In this document: positions 41,865-51,975 of the stretch, one piece after another
Layout of the letters: each line of letters opens with the position of its first letter
How positions within the stretch are numbered: the stretch's first letter is position 1
NCBI GenBank assembly: GCA_025603075.1
Contig: MU626326.1
Location: forward strand, 1-64,000
From: Neoconidiobolus thromboides FSU 785
Taxonomy: Eukaryota > Entomophthoromycota > Entomophthoromycetes > Entomophthorales > Neoconidiobolaceae
Direction: 5' to 3'
DNA: 64,000 bases
The notes under the pieces: generated by a model
Seen by the model: the letters and a program-made list of their open reading frames with translations, nothing else
What the model was told of the DNA's origin: nothing
The model's database searches: none
Translations under genes and position numbers: made by a program

Positions 41865-44264
41865 ATGAGTAAAGACAAGTTACCAACAAAAGACTATCTG
41901 ATAAAGCAGTTGGATACCATGATTAAAGGTCTGCCAGTAAAAAACAAGAAGGTATCTGAGCAAAACGAAACAAAAGAAGGTATTATGGACTTTATATCCA
42001 AAGTGAGGAGAACAACGAAATTAGGTCTTAAAAGTAAGTTAAATCCAGAAAGAGACATAAAGATACTTAAGGGAAGAAGAGGGGACTCAGCAATCAAGAT
42101 ATTATTTAAAAGACTGGATCGAAATAATTTGGAAACAGAATACAGTGAAGTAAATAATTATAATGGTACTACCTCAGCTCAACAAAGAAGAAGTAAAGTA
42201 GAACTAAAAGAGCCTGTAGTTAATAATATTACTACAAAAAGTACAAGAGCAACTTATACAAACAAGCCAAATGATGATCATGCTACTTCTACTCGTACAA
42301 TAAATAAAGATATCTCAAATGATAGGTCAGCTCCTATAGGTAGAACCAAAGTGTCAGAAACTAATTTTAAAAAACTTGGTGAATTTACTATGAAGCCTAT
42401 GGAACGTGTCACATCGAAAACTAGTATAGCTCCAGCAGCCAAAAGAGCCAATATTGATAAAGCTGAAATACTCAATAAGTCTAACAATATTTCATGTAAA
42501 AGTCAACAAGAAAGTAGAAACTCGATGACTAAACCTAGTAGAAGTAGCAATCCATCTAGTAATAAAGGTTATAACGAGGAAAATCAATATTTAAGGCATA
42601 AAAATGAAAGAGGTCCTAATCCTGGGATAGGTATTCAAAATGAAATAACAAATTATGCCAATGGTTATTCAGAAATAAAACAGACAGAAAAGGACAAAAG
42701 GGCACTTGAATCTGGAAGAACAGGTCAAGGCGTTGTTGGAGAAAAGGGTGAAGGTGTTAGATTAGAGTATAACAAACTCCCAAAAATTAAAAAGTTTACT
42801 GAAGAAGCTAAAGCAAGGATTATAACTGAAAAGAAAGAGTTAGAAGGACAAAAAGAAAAGGCAGCAAAAGAAAGATCAAATAGTGGCATTGTGGATCCAT
42901 TGGCACTCCATATCCAAAAGGTAAAGCAACATCCACTTCTAGCTGGTACTAGGAATGCTGAAGTTTTTCATGATGAAAATCAGAGGCAAGATTCTTATGG
43001 TAATAGACTTGATGCTAATTATTACGACGACCCAAGATCTAATATTAATTATAATGCAGGAGGGCCTAATCATAGCCATGACGGAGGAAGATCCAATTCT
43101 AATTATAATGAAGATAAATTTAACTATGATACAGGAAGGTCTAGTTATAATTATGATGAAGGAAGAGATAACTCTGACTATAACGGAGGGAGACCTGTTG
43201 TTAATTATGACGCACCTAGATCTAATACCAATTATGATACAGGAAGATCTAACCATTATATTACAAATAGTAACAGTGGGTCAAGGACTTCTTATCAACC
43301 TCAGCAGGCTTATAGATTGCACGATTCAGACACTTTTGAAAGTAAGTGGGGGAAACCCAAAGTACGTACTAATGCTAACAACTATTTCGCCAACCGAGGA
43401 GATAGAACACCTTATCATGACTTAAATGGTACTCCTAATAATCAACATCATAATGATAATATCAAATCAGGTCTGCACCCAACGGATTTTACACAAGCCA
43501 ACTCAGGTACATATGAACCGGTTTATACTAATTTTTCGTCACCTCATGATGGTGATACTACTAAGTCTGAACAACCCATAAAGTTGGATTATCCAGCTCC
43601 TTTACCAAGAGATACTCCAGAAAATATTAAGTCCCTCTATGAATTGTATCGTGTTAAAGCCAAAGAAATTAAGGATATTAGTACTAAATATGATAAGAGT
43701 TCCAATGAATTTAAATTAGCTTATATGCAAGCTATGTTCTTTCATATTAAATGTATTTCATTTGTTCCACACGCTGATGAAGCTTTAAAGACTGTTTATC
43801 AAGCCCTTCTTTATTGGCAATCTTTATTGCCTACCACTAATTACTTATTGCAAACTACTATTTATCATTCAATCCATCGTCCTCTTCTTCCAGTTTTGTA
43901 TTTAGTTAAAGCAATTATCTATCGTAATATTGTAATTTGTGGGGAAGTATTATTAAACAATAGTGAATATGAAGGCTCAGGGTTGAAAGAAGTATTAATT
44001 GAAGCTTTAGATTTATCACGCAGGTTCTATAGGAGTGCAAGAAAAGAATTTGTAGATTTAGGTAAAGTTAAAATTTACCAACCAGTGTTTGATTTCTTTT
44101 CAGAATCAGCGCCAAAGTATTTCCCTGTCGATTTTACAGCTCAGTTTGATCATGGTTATTTATTCTTCTTTCTAAGAAGTATCTTTACGATTAATATTAA
44201 AACTAGTGGGATTAACTTTGACATTGTACCAGATGACTTAGAAAAGTATCATGTAGAAACTTGA
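41865..44264 (+). CDS. Large disordered protein with helical C-terminal domain (AF4-like?)
   Basis: Intronless, 799 residues, ending in TGA. About the first 570 residues are polar and disordered, with many Lys, Asn, Ser and Arg. Residues about 385-466 form degenerate ~11-residue repeats of the type GGRSNSNYNED and TGRSSYNYDEG. The last ~210 residues are helical: a YELYRVKAKEIKDISTKYDK helix, then MQAMFFHIKCISFVPHADEA and LLYWQSLL. This layout of disordered body plus C-terminal helical domain with KAKEIK...YMQAMFFHIKC recalls the C-terminal homology domain of AF4/FMR2 (AFF) scaffold proteins of the super elongation complex, and possibly fungal Ebp1. The resemblance is by eye and weak, so function is unproven. 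Confidence 0.8.
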   Translation: MSKDKLPTKDYLIKQLDTMIKGLPVKNKKVSEQNETKEGIMDFISKVRRTTKLGLKSKLNPERDIKILKGRRGDSAIKILFKRLDRNNLETEYSEVNNYNGTTSAQQRRSKVELKEPVVNNITTKSTRATYTNKPNDDHATSTRTINKDISNDRSAPIGRTKVSETNFKKLGEFTMKPMERVTSKTSIAPAAKRANIDKAEILNKSNNISCKSQQESRNSMTKPSRSSNPSSNKGYNEENQYLRHKNERGPNPGIGIQNEITNYANGYSEIKQTEKDKRALESGRTGQGVVGEKGEGVRLEYNKLPKIKKFTEEAKARIITEKKELEGQKEKAAKERSNSGIVDPLALHIQKVKQHPLLAGTRNAEVFHDENQRQDSYGNRLDANYYDDPRSNINYNAGGPNHSHDGGRSNSNYNEDKFNYDTGRSSYNYDEGRDNSDYNGGRPVVNYDAPRSNTNYDTGRSNHYITNSNSGSRTSYQPQQAYRLHDSDTFESKWGKPKVRTNANNYFANRGDRTPYHDLNGTPNNQHHNDNIKSGLHPTDFTQANSGTYEPVYTNFSSPHDGDTTKSEQPIKLDYPAPLPRDTPENIKSLYELYRVKAKEIKDISTKYDKSSNEFKLAYMQAMFFHIKCISFVPHADEALKTVYQALLYWQSLLPTTNYLLQTTIYHSIHRPLLPVLYLVKAIIYRNIVICGEVLLNNSEYEGSGLKEVLIEALDLSRRFYRSARKEFVDLGKVKIYQPVFDFFSESAPKYFPVDFTAQFDHGYLFFFLRSIFTINIKTSGINFDIVPDDLEKYHVET

Positions 44265-44516
44265 TTCTAAAGTTAAAAGTTGGATTTTTTGTACAAGAAC
44301 TTTTAATAGGAATCTTTTTATGAGCTTGTTTAATTAATCCTATTGCTGTTTTATTAAATTGTAATATTATTGTATTTGTTATTTATAAATTTGAATTTAA
44401 CTAAAATATTTATTTGATGTCATTTTAAAACATAATATCATCTATTAATATTGAAAATAACCTAATGATAATTTAATATTTATAAAAATTAACCCTTTAT
44501 TAATAGCTTGATTATT

Positions 44517-44678
44517 TTAATAAGTAGGACATGGTAAAGTGGTGGTAGTGGTAGTATAAGTGGTAGTGGTACTAGTTACGTAGGAAGTAACATCCTTGCA
44601 TCTTTTAGTATAACCATAACCATAACCTTGAGCAGCAATAGAAGTAGCAACGACAGTGATAAAGTAAATGAATTTCAT
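44517..44678 (-). CDS. Small secreted Tyr/Thr-rich protein 1
   Basis: 53 residues. Signal peptide MKFIYFITVVATSIAAQ is followed by three GY repeats, then KRCKDVTSYVTS, a Thr-rich run and the end TLPCPTY. Two Cys could pair. It has close paralogues at 45903-46058 and 47495-47701 (the latter frameshifted), and the N-termini of all three are nearly identical. A TATA box lies 66 bp upstream. I recognise no family. It could be a wall or surface peptide, as many fungal Thr-rich secreted proteins are. Confidence 0.75.
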   Translation of the reverse strand: MKFIYFITVVATSIAAQGYGYGYTKRCKDVTSYVTSTTTTYTTTTTTLPCPTY

Positions 44679-44743
44679 AGTTGGATATATTGTTTTGACT
44701 TGAAGTTTGATTTTTAATATTAATGTTGATATTTTCTTTGCTA

Positions 44744-44751
44744 TTTATATA
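44744..44751 (-). promoter_or_regulatory. TATA box of small secreted gene 1
   Basis: TATATAAA on the minus strand. The duplicated promoter at 47765-47776 reads TTTACAAATAG at the same place, so the box is lost in the frameshifted copy. Confidence 0.55.
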
Positions 44752-45902
44752 CCAGTTTTTGCTATACAATAATTAAAAATAAGCCACAGATTTTCGTACA
44801 TTATCAGCATAATTAAAAATAATTATACTCAACTCAATTATAAGCCTAATAATTTAAATATATTTAAAGCTATAACAACTTGAAAGTTGTGTGTAGTTAA
44901 AGAAAACGATAATTTTAAATGGCATTAGATATAGTAAGGGCTCTTTAATATGATTATAGATAGTAAAATAGCACAGTTTTAAATCGTCTATCTATCAAAG
45001 CCTGATATTTAAGCATGTGTGAGGTTAAAAGAAAGTTAAAACTCAAATATTTTTCCTATTTGGTTTAGATTTAAACTTATAAAATTATTAAGGCCAAAGA
45101 AAAACATAAGAAAAAACAATTGGTGATTGTAGCTATTTTAAAATCCTTGAGGAGTTTGGGGGATATGTCTTTATTTCATTTCATTATTATTTTAATTAAT
45201 TTAAAATTTAAAAAATCTTACCATTCCTTTGCAGAAAACAATGCTTTTATTTTAGTGTTTATGCTAATTTACTTTTTTTGGAATAATTTAAAATCGGTAA
45301 AGTTAAGCCTTGTATTTAAATTAACCTACAAGCAAACCGCTTGAGCTCAATTAAGCCCAGAGCAAGTACTCCAAAACAATAGGGTTTTGATTAAACAAGA
45401 ATATCTTTTTATACTTGCACATTATATTAAATATTAAAGTTTCTGAATGCTATAAGTGATTTTCCATAAAAATAATTACTTTTAGAACTATCAGAGCAAA
45501 TCCACAACTAAAACTTTGTATGATACCTCATGACTGCACTGTTATATACATTACAAATGCCATTGCCTCTATTTTAATAAACACTAATGGTACCAGATGA
45601 GCAATAAAAACCATAGTGATCTATTATTTCAACCTAAGATATCATTGTAAAAATTTTCATATTTCCATATTAAATTTGTGATTATTTAACAAGTTTGAAT
45701 TGCTGTAGAGGTCATACCTTGATATTTTTAAACCTAGTAATTTTAAAAATATTAACTTTAGTATCTAATTAAAGTAATAATATAGTAGTAGTAAGTTTTG
45801 AATGCTAGTATTACATTATAACATATAATACAGCTATATATAAAATAAAATAAAAAAGTAGTTGTTTAAATTTTCTGATGTTTTATTAATAATTTGGTTA
45901 TT
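44752..45902. other. AT-rich intergenic in the secreted-protein cluster
   Basis: 1.15 kb. A 74-codon plus-strand frame at 45120-45344 is hydrophobic and low-complexity and starts with TTG; I do not support it as a gene. Nothing else seen. Confidence 0.45.
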
Positions 45903-46058
45903 TTAATAGGTAGGGCATGGTAAAGTGGTATTAACGACAGTATAAATGGTCGTGGTACTAGTTACATAGAAAGTAACATCCTTGCATCTTTTAGTATAGT
46001 CGTAGCCTTGAACAACGATAGAAGTAGCAATGACGGTAATAAAGTAAATGAATTTCAT
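45903..46058 (-). CDS. Small secreted Tyr/Thr-rich protein 2
   Basis: 51 residues, paralogue of 44517-44678. It reads MKFIYFITVIATSIVVQ, then GYDYTKRCKDVTFYVTS, a shorter Thr run interrupted by Val and Asn, and the same end TLPCPTY. The frame is intact. TATAAATA lies about 75 bp upstream on the minus strand (46127-46138). Confidence 0.72.
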   Translation of the reverse strand: MKFIYFITVIATSIVVQGYDYTKRCKDVTFYVTSTTTIYTVVNTTLPCPTY

Positions 46059-46484
46059 AGTCAAATGTATTATTGTGATCTAAATTTGGTTCCTTTTATG
46101 TTTTATTAATATTTTATTCTTATTTATACATCACTTTTTCTATAAGATTGCTTTTAGTTCCTAATTTTTATTGTCCAAATACTAATATAACAAACTTATT
46201 TTCTGCTTAAATTTAGCTAATCTATTTTGCACACTATTAGCATAATTAATTGAATTGGCAACTTATTTCAAGCCTAAAAAACGACTTTAATTATGTAAAA
46301 ATAAAGATAAACAATAGCATTAAGTGGGTTAATGAATACAAAGCTCGCCAACCTGAGTTTATATATTAATCTAAAGTATCTCTTTATAAAAAATCCTCTC
46401 GTACCATAGTAATTTAATCTACACATCCACTAAAGGGAGTTAAGCCCAGTTTGGTAGCTGTAAACGACTGCTAAAAAGCTAGAG

Positions 46485-46492
46485 TATATAAG
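46485..46492 (+). promoter_or_regulatory. TATA box of Thr-rich secreted gene
   Basis: TATATAAG, 31-38 bp upstream of the ATG at 46523. Confidence 0.55.
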
Positions 46493-46522
46493 TTCGTAAA
46501 TATACTAATATATCATTGAAAA

Positions 46523-47062
46523 ATGAAATACATCTCTCTCTTAGTATTTATCTACTTATCAAAAGGTATTGAATCTGCTGGCTATGCATATGGTTGTCGT
46601 ACAAAAACTACTACTTCCACATCTATCATAGCAAGCACTTCAACTAGAACTTTGACCATAAAGCCTACAAACTGTCCTGTTCCATGTACTAAAAACACTA
46701 TTACTTCTACTTTAACAGAAACATATGTTGGTACCGAAACCAAGACTGAAACTGTAAAACCAACTGATTGTCCTGCTCTCTGCACTACACAAACTGTTAT
46801 TTCCACCTTGATCGAAACTTCCACTGACACCAAGACTGAAACCGTAAAACCAACTGATTGTCCTATCCCATGCACTACACAAACTATTACTTCCACCTTA
46901 ACTGAAACTACTACTGGAACTAAAACCGAAACCGTAAAACCAACTGATTGTCCTATCCCATGTACTACACAAACTATTACTTCTACATTGACAGAAACTA
47001 GTACAGCCACTCAAACAAAAACAGTTAAAAAAGTATATTGTTCTAGAAGAAGATACTACTAA
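46523..47062 (+). CDS. Thr-rich secreted repeat protein
   Basis: Intronless, 179 residues. A short signal peptide (MKYISLLVFIYLSKGIESA) and GYAYGCRTKT are followed by four tandem units of about 34 residues. Each unit is like KPTDCPIPCTTQTITSTLTE plus a TxTKTETV segment. Each carries a CP.PC Cys pair, and Thr approaches one third of the unit. It ends KKVYCSRRRYY without a GPI anchor. The units differ little from one another, so repeat number probably varies. The TTT/TxTST style is that of heavily O-glycosylated fungal wall proteins. It opens divergently from the small secreted genes and shares their Y/G/T composition, which suggests a common family. Confidence 0.8.
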   Translation: MKYISLLVFIYLSKGIESAGYAYGCRTKTTTSTSIIASTSTRTLTIKPTNCPVPCTKNTITSTLTETYVGTETKTETVKPTDCPALCTTQTVISTLIETSTDTKTETVKPTDCPIPCTTQTITSTLTETTTGTKTETVKPTDCPIPCTTQTITSTLTETSTATQTKTVKKVYCSRRRYY

Positions 47063-47494
47063 ATAAATTATTGAATTCTCTATTTTGTATGTTTTAATTA
47101 TTATAAAGATTTATCAAATTTTAATATTCCATTAGCTTTTATAAATTCAATGACTGAGATAATTTACATAATGCTTAATATCTAAATATCAAATATATTA
47201 GTCATTTTTAAGAACATGATAAATGGCTACTTATAAACCATGTATTTGTTTCCCAAATGACTTAGGTTTAGATAAAACAGCTCCTTATTTATATGCTGAA
47301 TAGTATATTGTATGACATAATAATTATTGCTCAGCTATCAAAAGATTCTTCTCTAGCTCTAACGGTGTGAAAGTCACTCCTCAATCACTTTTTCTTACCA
47401 TTTCATACTCTTTAAATCGAATAAATACTATCTACTCCTTTGAGCCCAAGCTTTTCAAAAAAAAATAACTACATTGTCTAAAAAACAAAATAAG

Positions 47495-47701
47495 TCAATT
47501 GATTAAATTTTTCTGGTGCCTTATTAAAGATTTGATTATTATAATAACCAAGGCAAGGTAAAATGGTAGTAGCGGTAGTATAAGCGGTAGTGTTACAGTT
47601 GCGTAGGAAGTAACATCCTTGCATCTTTTAGTATAATCGTAGCCATAATCTTGAGCAGCAATAGAAGTAGCAACGACAGTGATAAAGTAAATGAATTTCA
47701 T
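47495..47701 (-). pseudogene. Frameshifted copy of small secreted gene 1
   Basis: It starts MKFIYFITVVATSIAAQ and runs through KRCKDVTSYAT like gene 1. A one-base loss near 47590 then throws the Thr-rich tail into another frame (VTLPLILPLLPFYLAL). The promoter TATA is also mutated. Upstream flanks are nearly identical to those of gene 1, so the copy was made with its promoter. A new hydrophobic tail could still be expressed, but decay is the simpler reading. Confidence 0.7.
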
Positions 47702-48340
47702 AGTTGGATATATTGTTTTGACTTGAAGTTTGATTTTTAATATTAATGTTGATATTTTCCTCACTATTTGTAAACCATTTTTTCTATGTATTTGTAACCT
47801 CAACTCATTATTAAGAGCTAGAATTAGTATAATCAATAACCTTTAATCTTTTTGATTTAAATTACAGTTGAAACTTTGTTGTGACTTTTTTTAGCAATGG
47901 TTCTTACGTTTTTTATTTATATAGCCAATTTTTTTAAGACCTAGTCTATATATCAAGTAAATTTTATTACAAAGTTATTTTTTAAGTGAGCAGTTGATTA
48001 GGTCGGATAAGAGTTGCAGCAGCTGTAAGGTATCTATTTTTATACAATCCTGGCATTCAGTTTTTAAAAACTATTTGGACTTTTTTAAACAAGTGATTGC
48101 CAGTATTATTAATTGCGGCTATCAACATAAACATAAGTTTATAAAAAACTAAATGATATAGTTGAAAATCAAATATGTTTTTATGTTATTATTGCTTTTA
48201 TTAAAAAACTTTAAATTTATTACACATATATAGTTGTTATATAAAACTATTGCTTTAAAGTTTGTCATAATAAACACATTGATTAAAAACTCAGCTATAA
48301 CACTTATTAGTTACCTTGTTTTATATATTACAAACAGCAT
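47702..48340. other. AT-rich intergenic, nothing recognised
   Basis: 640 bp. The first part (to about 47776) is the duplicated promoter of gene 1; the rest holds no supported feature. Confidence 0.45.
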
Positions 48341-48441
48341 TGGGGACGTATTTTTGTGTCTAAGAATTTTACTACCAATTTTTCAGCTTAAATAGCGCTT
48401 AGAAAATGGAAAAAATAATGAAGTCAAAAAAAACACTCCCA
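48341..48441 (+). mobile_element. MITE copy 21
   Basis: TGGGGACGTATTTTTGTG to AAAACACTCCCA, 101 bp, close to copies 1 and 11. Flanks are AT and TT, so the TA target is not evident here. Confidence 0.88.
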
Positions 48442-48479
48442 TTATATTTTTAAAATAAATTAATACTTTTAGTCAAATA

Positions 48480-48889
48480 TGTGAAATGTCGCTTTGTCAG
48501 CTCCATGATTGATTATAACATAAAAACCACCTAAGTTGTTATGTTCTCGAGTTCGGAGGCAATTAATCCTATGCTCTTAGTTTGATTTGCTATGAGAATT
48601 TCTAGCTTCATCCCAAATAATATTAACATCTTATTTTGATATTTGCACTTATCAGAATATAAAAGAAGCTTTAGGACATAGTAGCTCAAGGCCTTTTAAC
48701 TGGATTATTCCCTGATATCTCGTACATTTAATAAAGCCACTGAATTTTCTTAGTAGTATTTTACGTAGATTTTACAGTAGTATTGTCTATTCTGTTTGTC
48801 TTACATGGATTATGAATGATAGCAAGTAATATGCTATAAACCAAGTCTATCTTAGCCACACAAACTAAGACCTTTCGACTTACAGCATA
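48480..48889 (-). mobile_element. Truncated solo-LTR-like repeat L6
   Basis: Starts TGTGAAATGTCGC like L2 and L4 but stops after about 410 bp, at GACTTACAGCATA. The second TIR element begins exactly there, within a TA. The missing ~55 bp of the repeat was not found downstream. Confidence 0.65.
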
Positions 48890-48912
48890 TGGGGTTGTCT
48901 GAATTAGTTTCA
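48890..48912 (+). repeat. Terminus of the second TIR element, in LTR L6
   Basis: TGGGGTTGTCTGAATTAG, preceded by TA, matches the terminus at 2995-3019. The far end was not located; CCGGACACAG near 49002 or CCATCCCTATA near 49251 are weak candidates. Confidence 0.4.
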
Positions 48913-49339
48913 TTATTTTATCCAATTTTTGAAAAATTTTGTATTTTAAAAACTTCGCTTAAAATTCTATAAAATCAAATCTTTATTAAAATAAAAGTAC
49001 CCGGACACAGTTCTAAATCATTCTATTACAGTTTATACTGTAAGTTAGCTGAATTTCTACTAGATCTTAAATACATATTCTTATAAAGCTTAATTGAGAA
49101 ATATTTATTATCAACTGCTTTATAACCAAGATTGTAGATTTGCTATTAAATAAATAAACTATTTTAATGTTATAATTACATTATTAATATATTGCCAAGT
49201 TAATAAATAGCTGTATGAGAGGGACCGGTTAGCCCCAAAACTATAATTAACCATCCCTATATAGTACAAGTAAAGTAGTTTTTACATATTATTACAACTA
49301 CTTGTTCCTTGAGTATTTATTAACTTAGCTATTAATAGC
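48913..49339. other. Intergenic, possibly interior of the second TIR element
   Basis: AT-rich with no open frame. It may belong to the element starting at 48890. Confidence 0.35.
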
Positions 49340-50660
49340 TTAAGTAATCTTGACATTTAACAATCCATTTCTATCATTCAATAAACTACTTACTTGCTTA
49401 GTAAATATCAAAATTTTTAAATTCTCTGTTATCTTCGTAAGGTAAGCTGGGATTGATCTTTTAATTTCTCTATTTTCTATAGACTCTATAACTTTAATTG
49501 GAACTATATCGCTTTTTTTTGATGTATCGGATACTGGATAACAATGTAGTTTATTGTTATGTTTAATAAAGTGTAAATACTTCTTAATGCCTTGCATGTC
49601 TACTATTATTTTTGTATTTTCGTTTCTTTTATACTTTTTAAAAATTATATCTGTTTTCCCATTATTAATAGTCGAGTTATTAATTTTATTATGCTCGCAA
49701 ATAAAAGCCTCAAATCTTGAGATTAATTGATTGATATCTTCTATTTTACCTAACGCTTCAAAACTACTTTTCCATTTTGAAAGGTTTCCAAAATGCCCAT
49801 CAACTATACTTTTTCCATGATGCTCAGCAAAAAAATTAAGATTAACATTCAAACTACTATTTATTTTATGAATTTCTTTAAACATATGGGGATGTTTTTT
49901 TTGGCTTCATTACTCTTTCCATTTTTTAAGCACTATTTGAGTGGAAAAGCTGTTAATAAAATTCTTAAACACAAAAATATATCCCCAATATAATGTAGGA
50001 ACTTCTGGGATCTAAAATGATTTCCTGTATCTGCTCATATATTAGTTTTTGTAAACTTTTTAAATGAAAGTTCTGTAGAGATTAAATCGATTAAACAATC
50101 TCCTGCATATGCTGAATCATAATTCAATACTTCAGACAAATAATCAAAGTAAACTTTGCCTATTGTTTTATCATCTTTTAAATATAATACACCAAAACCT
50201 AATACTGATATAGCTTGTTTATTATAATAATCTAAAGTTATTGAATCTGATCTTGTTCCTATTTCCATATTTTGTTTAAAATCTAAAACTATTATACAAC
50301 TTTTGTTATTTAATTTTTTAATAGTTTCATTAAATGTGTTTTTTTGAGTATCAACACAGAATTTATGTAATTTGTATAATTTTTCTTCTTCATTAAGAAT
50401 TTATTCTATCTCTGCTTTGTTTTTTATTGCTGTGTTTATTTTATTTTATTTTCAAATAACTTTTTTCTAATTGTATACTGGGCACATATATTACATAGAT
50501 CCGTTTTTGCTGGATTTTGAAATTACTTGGTATATATTTAAAAAATGTTGACCTAGCTACTGCTTTATCTTTTAGATCATTCAAATGTTTACTATATATC
50601 ATTCTTCTACTTTTATTTAATATATATATTATCTGATGAATATTTACTATCATTATTTTT
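49340..50660 (-). pseudogene. Decayed DDE-type transposase, relic 2
   Basis: Paralogue of relic 1. Minus-strand frames give a Lys/Arg-rich N-terminal part (with a frameshift near 50520 that breaks the Cys pair), LDFKQNMEIG, ISVLGFGVLY, YLSEVLNYDS, then TGA, ADTGNHFRS, and after a MITE the segment LNFFAEHHGKSIVDGHFG to RSIPAYLTKITENL. So all three acidic motifs are visible but separated by lesions. An extra T-rich tract lies near 50410-50455. The TGA before ADTGNHF is shared with relic 1. The 5' end is lost near 50660. Confidence 0.75.
49887..49987 (-). mobile_element. MITE copy 22, inserted in transposase relic 2
   Basis: TGGGGATGTTTTTTTTGG to AATATATCCCCA, 101 bp, in an AAACATA site. Relic 1 has the empty site AAACATATAATGC near 460. 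Confidence 0.9.
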
Positions 50661-50834
50661 TATTATAGTTACTAAGTATGGATATTAGAAAAAAGAGATG
50701 ATGTTTTTTATAACTAGATGGAAGGAATTCTCATAGTAAATCAAAATAAAAAGCCTTCAATTAGTTATATAAATCATGACTAAAATAGTCATAAAGTTGG
50801 AACTAGTTTTATAGATAAGTTAGATGATACTATA

Positions 50835-50934
50835 TGGGGATGTATTTCTGTGTTTAAGAACTCTACTAACAAATTTTCCGCTTAAATAGCGCTTAAAAAA
50901 GGAAAAAGTAATGAAGTTAAAAAAAACACTCCCA
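50835..50934 (+). mobile_element. MITE copy 23
   Basis: TGGGGATGTATTTCTGTG to AAAACACTCCCA, 100 bp, TA flanks, just upstream of relic 2. Confidence 0.9.
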
Positions 50935-51975
50935 TATTATAAATAATTATAAAGCTGATAAAGGAATATTTTATATGATATTATTTTAGAATTTTAAAAA
51001 TTTATTTTGAAATTTATTTAAAAAGCTTGCATTTCGTATTTGTTTTAATAAAAAATAACTATATATACATTATATGTTAAACATTTAATAAAAATAATAT
51101 AAAATACATAATTAGAAAAATTAACTACTTAAAAAAAATAAAACAATTAAAATAAAATTCTACTTTCAAGCTTTCTAAATTTAATTAGTTTAAGTATCTT
51201 TATATATTAATTAAAGAAGTTTTTCAATAATATGCTATTATTTAATCATATAATCTTTTAAAATGTATATATATCAACACATACTTTAAATTATTTTTAT
51301 TTTTTAATAATTATTTTTTAAAAAGTAGTTAAATTTTAAGTCTCAAAGCTGTAAAATTTGATTTTTACTAAACTGCTTAAAAACTGATATAAAGTATAAA
51401 CATACTAACTGATAGCTCTATCATATTTAGAAGTAAAGCTAACTCTAACCTTAACCTTAATCTCTTCAACTTCTATTTTTACCTTGATTTTAACTTTAAC
51501 AAATTTATTCTTAAAAAACTTTACAAACTTTTTTTCTTAAACTAAATTTTAAACCTCAAAAGTTTACTTAGTTTGATCCCTATGCTTTTATAATTAAAAT
51601 AATTTGTATCAAAATGACAGGTTTTTTATATTATGTTAAGAGAATTTAATTCTAAAAAGTAATAGTTTTAGCTAAAACAGTTAATTTCAATTCTTAAGCT
51701 TTTTAATAAAAGCTAAGTTTCACCTAAAGTAATTTTCTATGACATAAATTAACTTATCTATATTTTTTTGATTGCAATTCTTAAAAACAGTAACAACGTT
51801 GCAAAAAATAACCTTTGGGATTGCAACCTACGTCTTTACGAATTTTTTTTTGCAAAATTCTTAACTTTTTGAGACAGAGATACACAGGAAAACCTAATAA
51901 ACCACTTAGTCGTAATCAGAAGTATAAATCAATATAAAGTTGCACTTCATCTCATTATAGAATAAGTTGATCAAA
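50935..51975. other. AT-rich intergenic upstream of CDC27-like gene
   Basis: 1 kb. CTAACCTTAACCTTAATC near 51430 looks telomere-like but is a single short stretch. No gene or RNA seen. Confidence 0.45.

Noticed and set aside
42939-43425. Long overlapping frames inside the 41865-44264 gene, on both strands
   Set aside because: They are repetitive Ile/Met-rich shadows of the NY-rich repeats in the real frame.
45120-45344. 74-codon hydrophobic open frame
   Set aside because: It starts with TTG, is low-complexity, and has no family features or TATA box. Chance in AT-rich DNA.
50035-50110. UGA read as tryptophan in the transposase
   Set aside because: Elsewhere TGA ends genes (for example at 44264), and the transposase has other lesions. 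The standard code is simpler.
51434-51500. Telomere-like CTAACCTTAACCTTAATC
   Set aside because: Only two or three imperfect units and no array. It does not mark a chromosome end.
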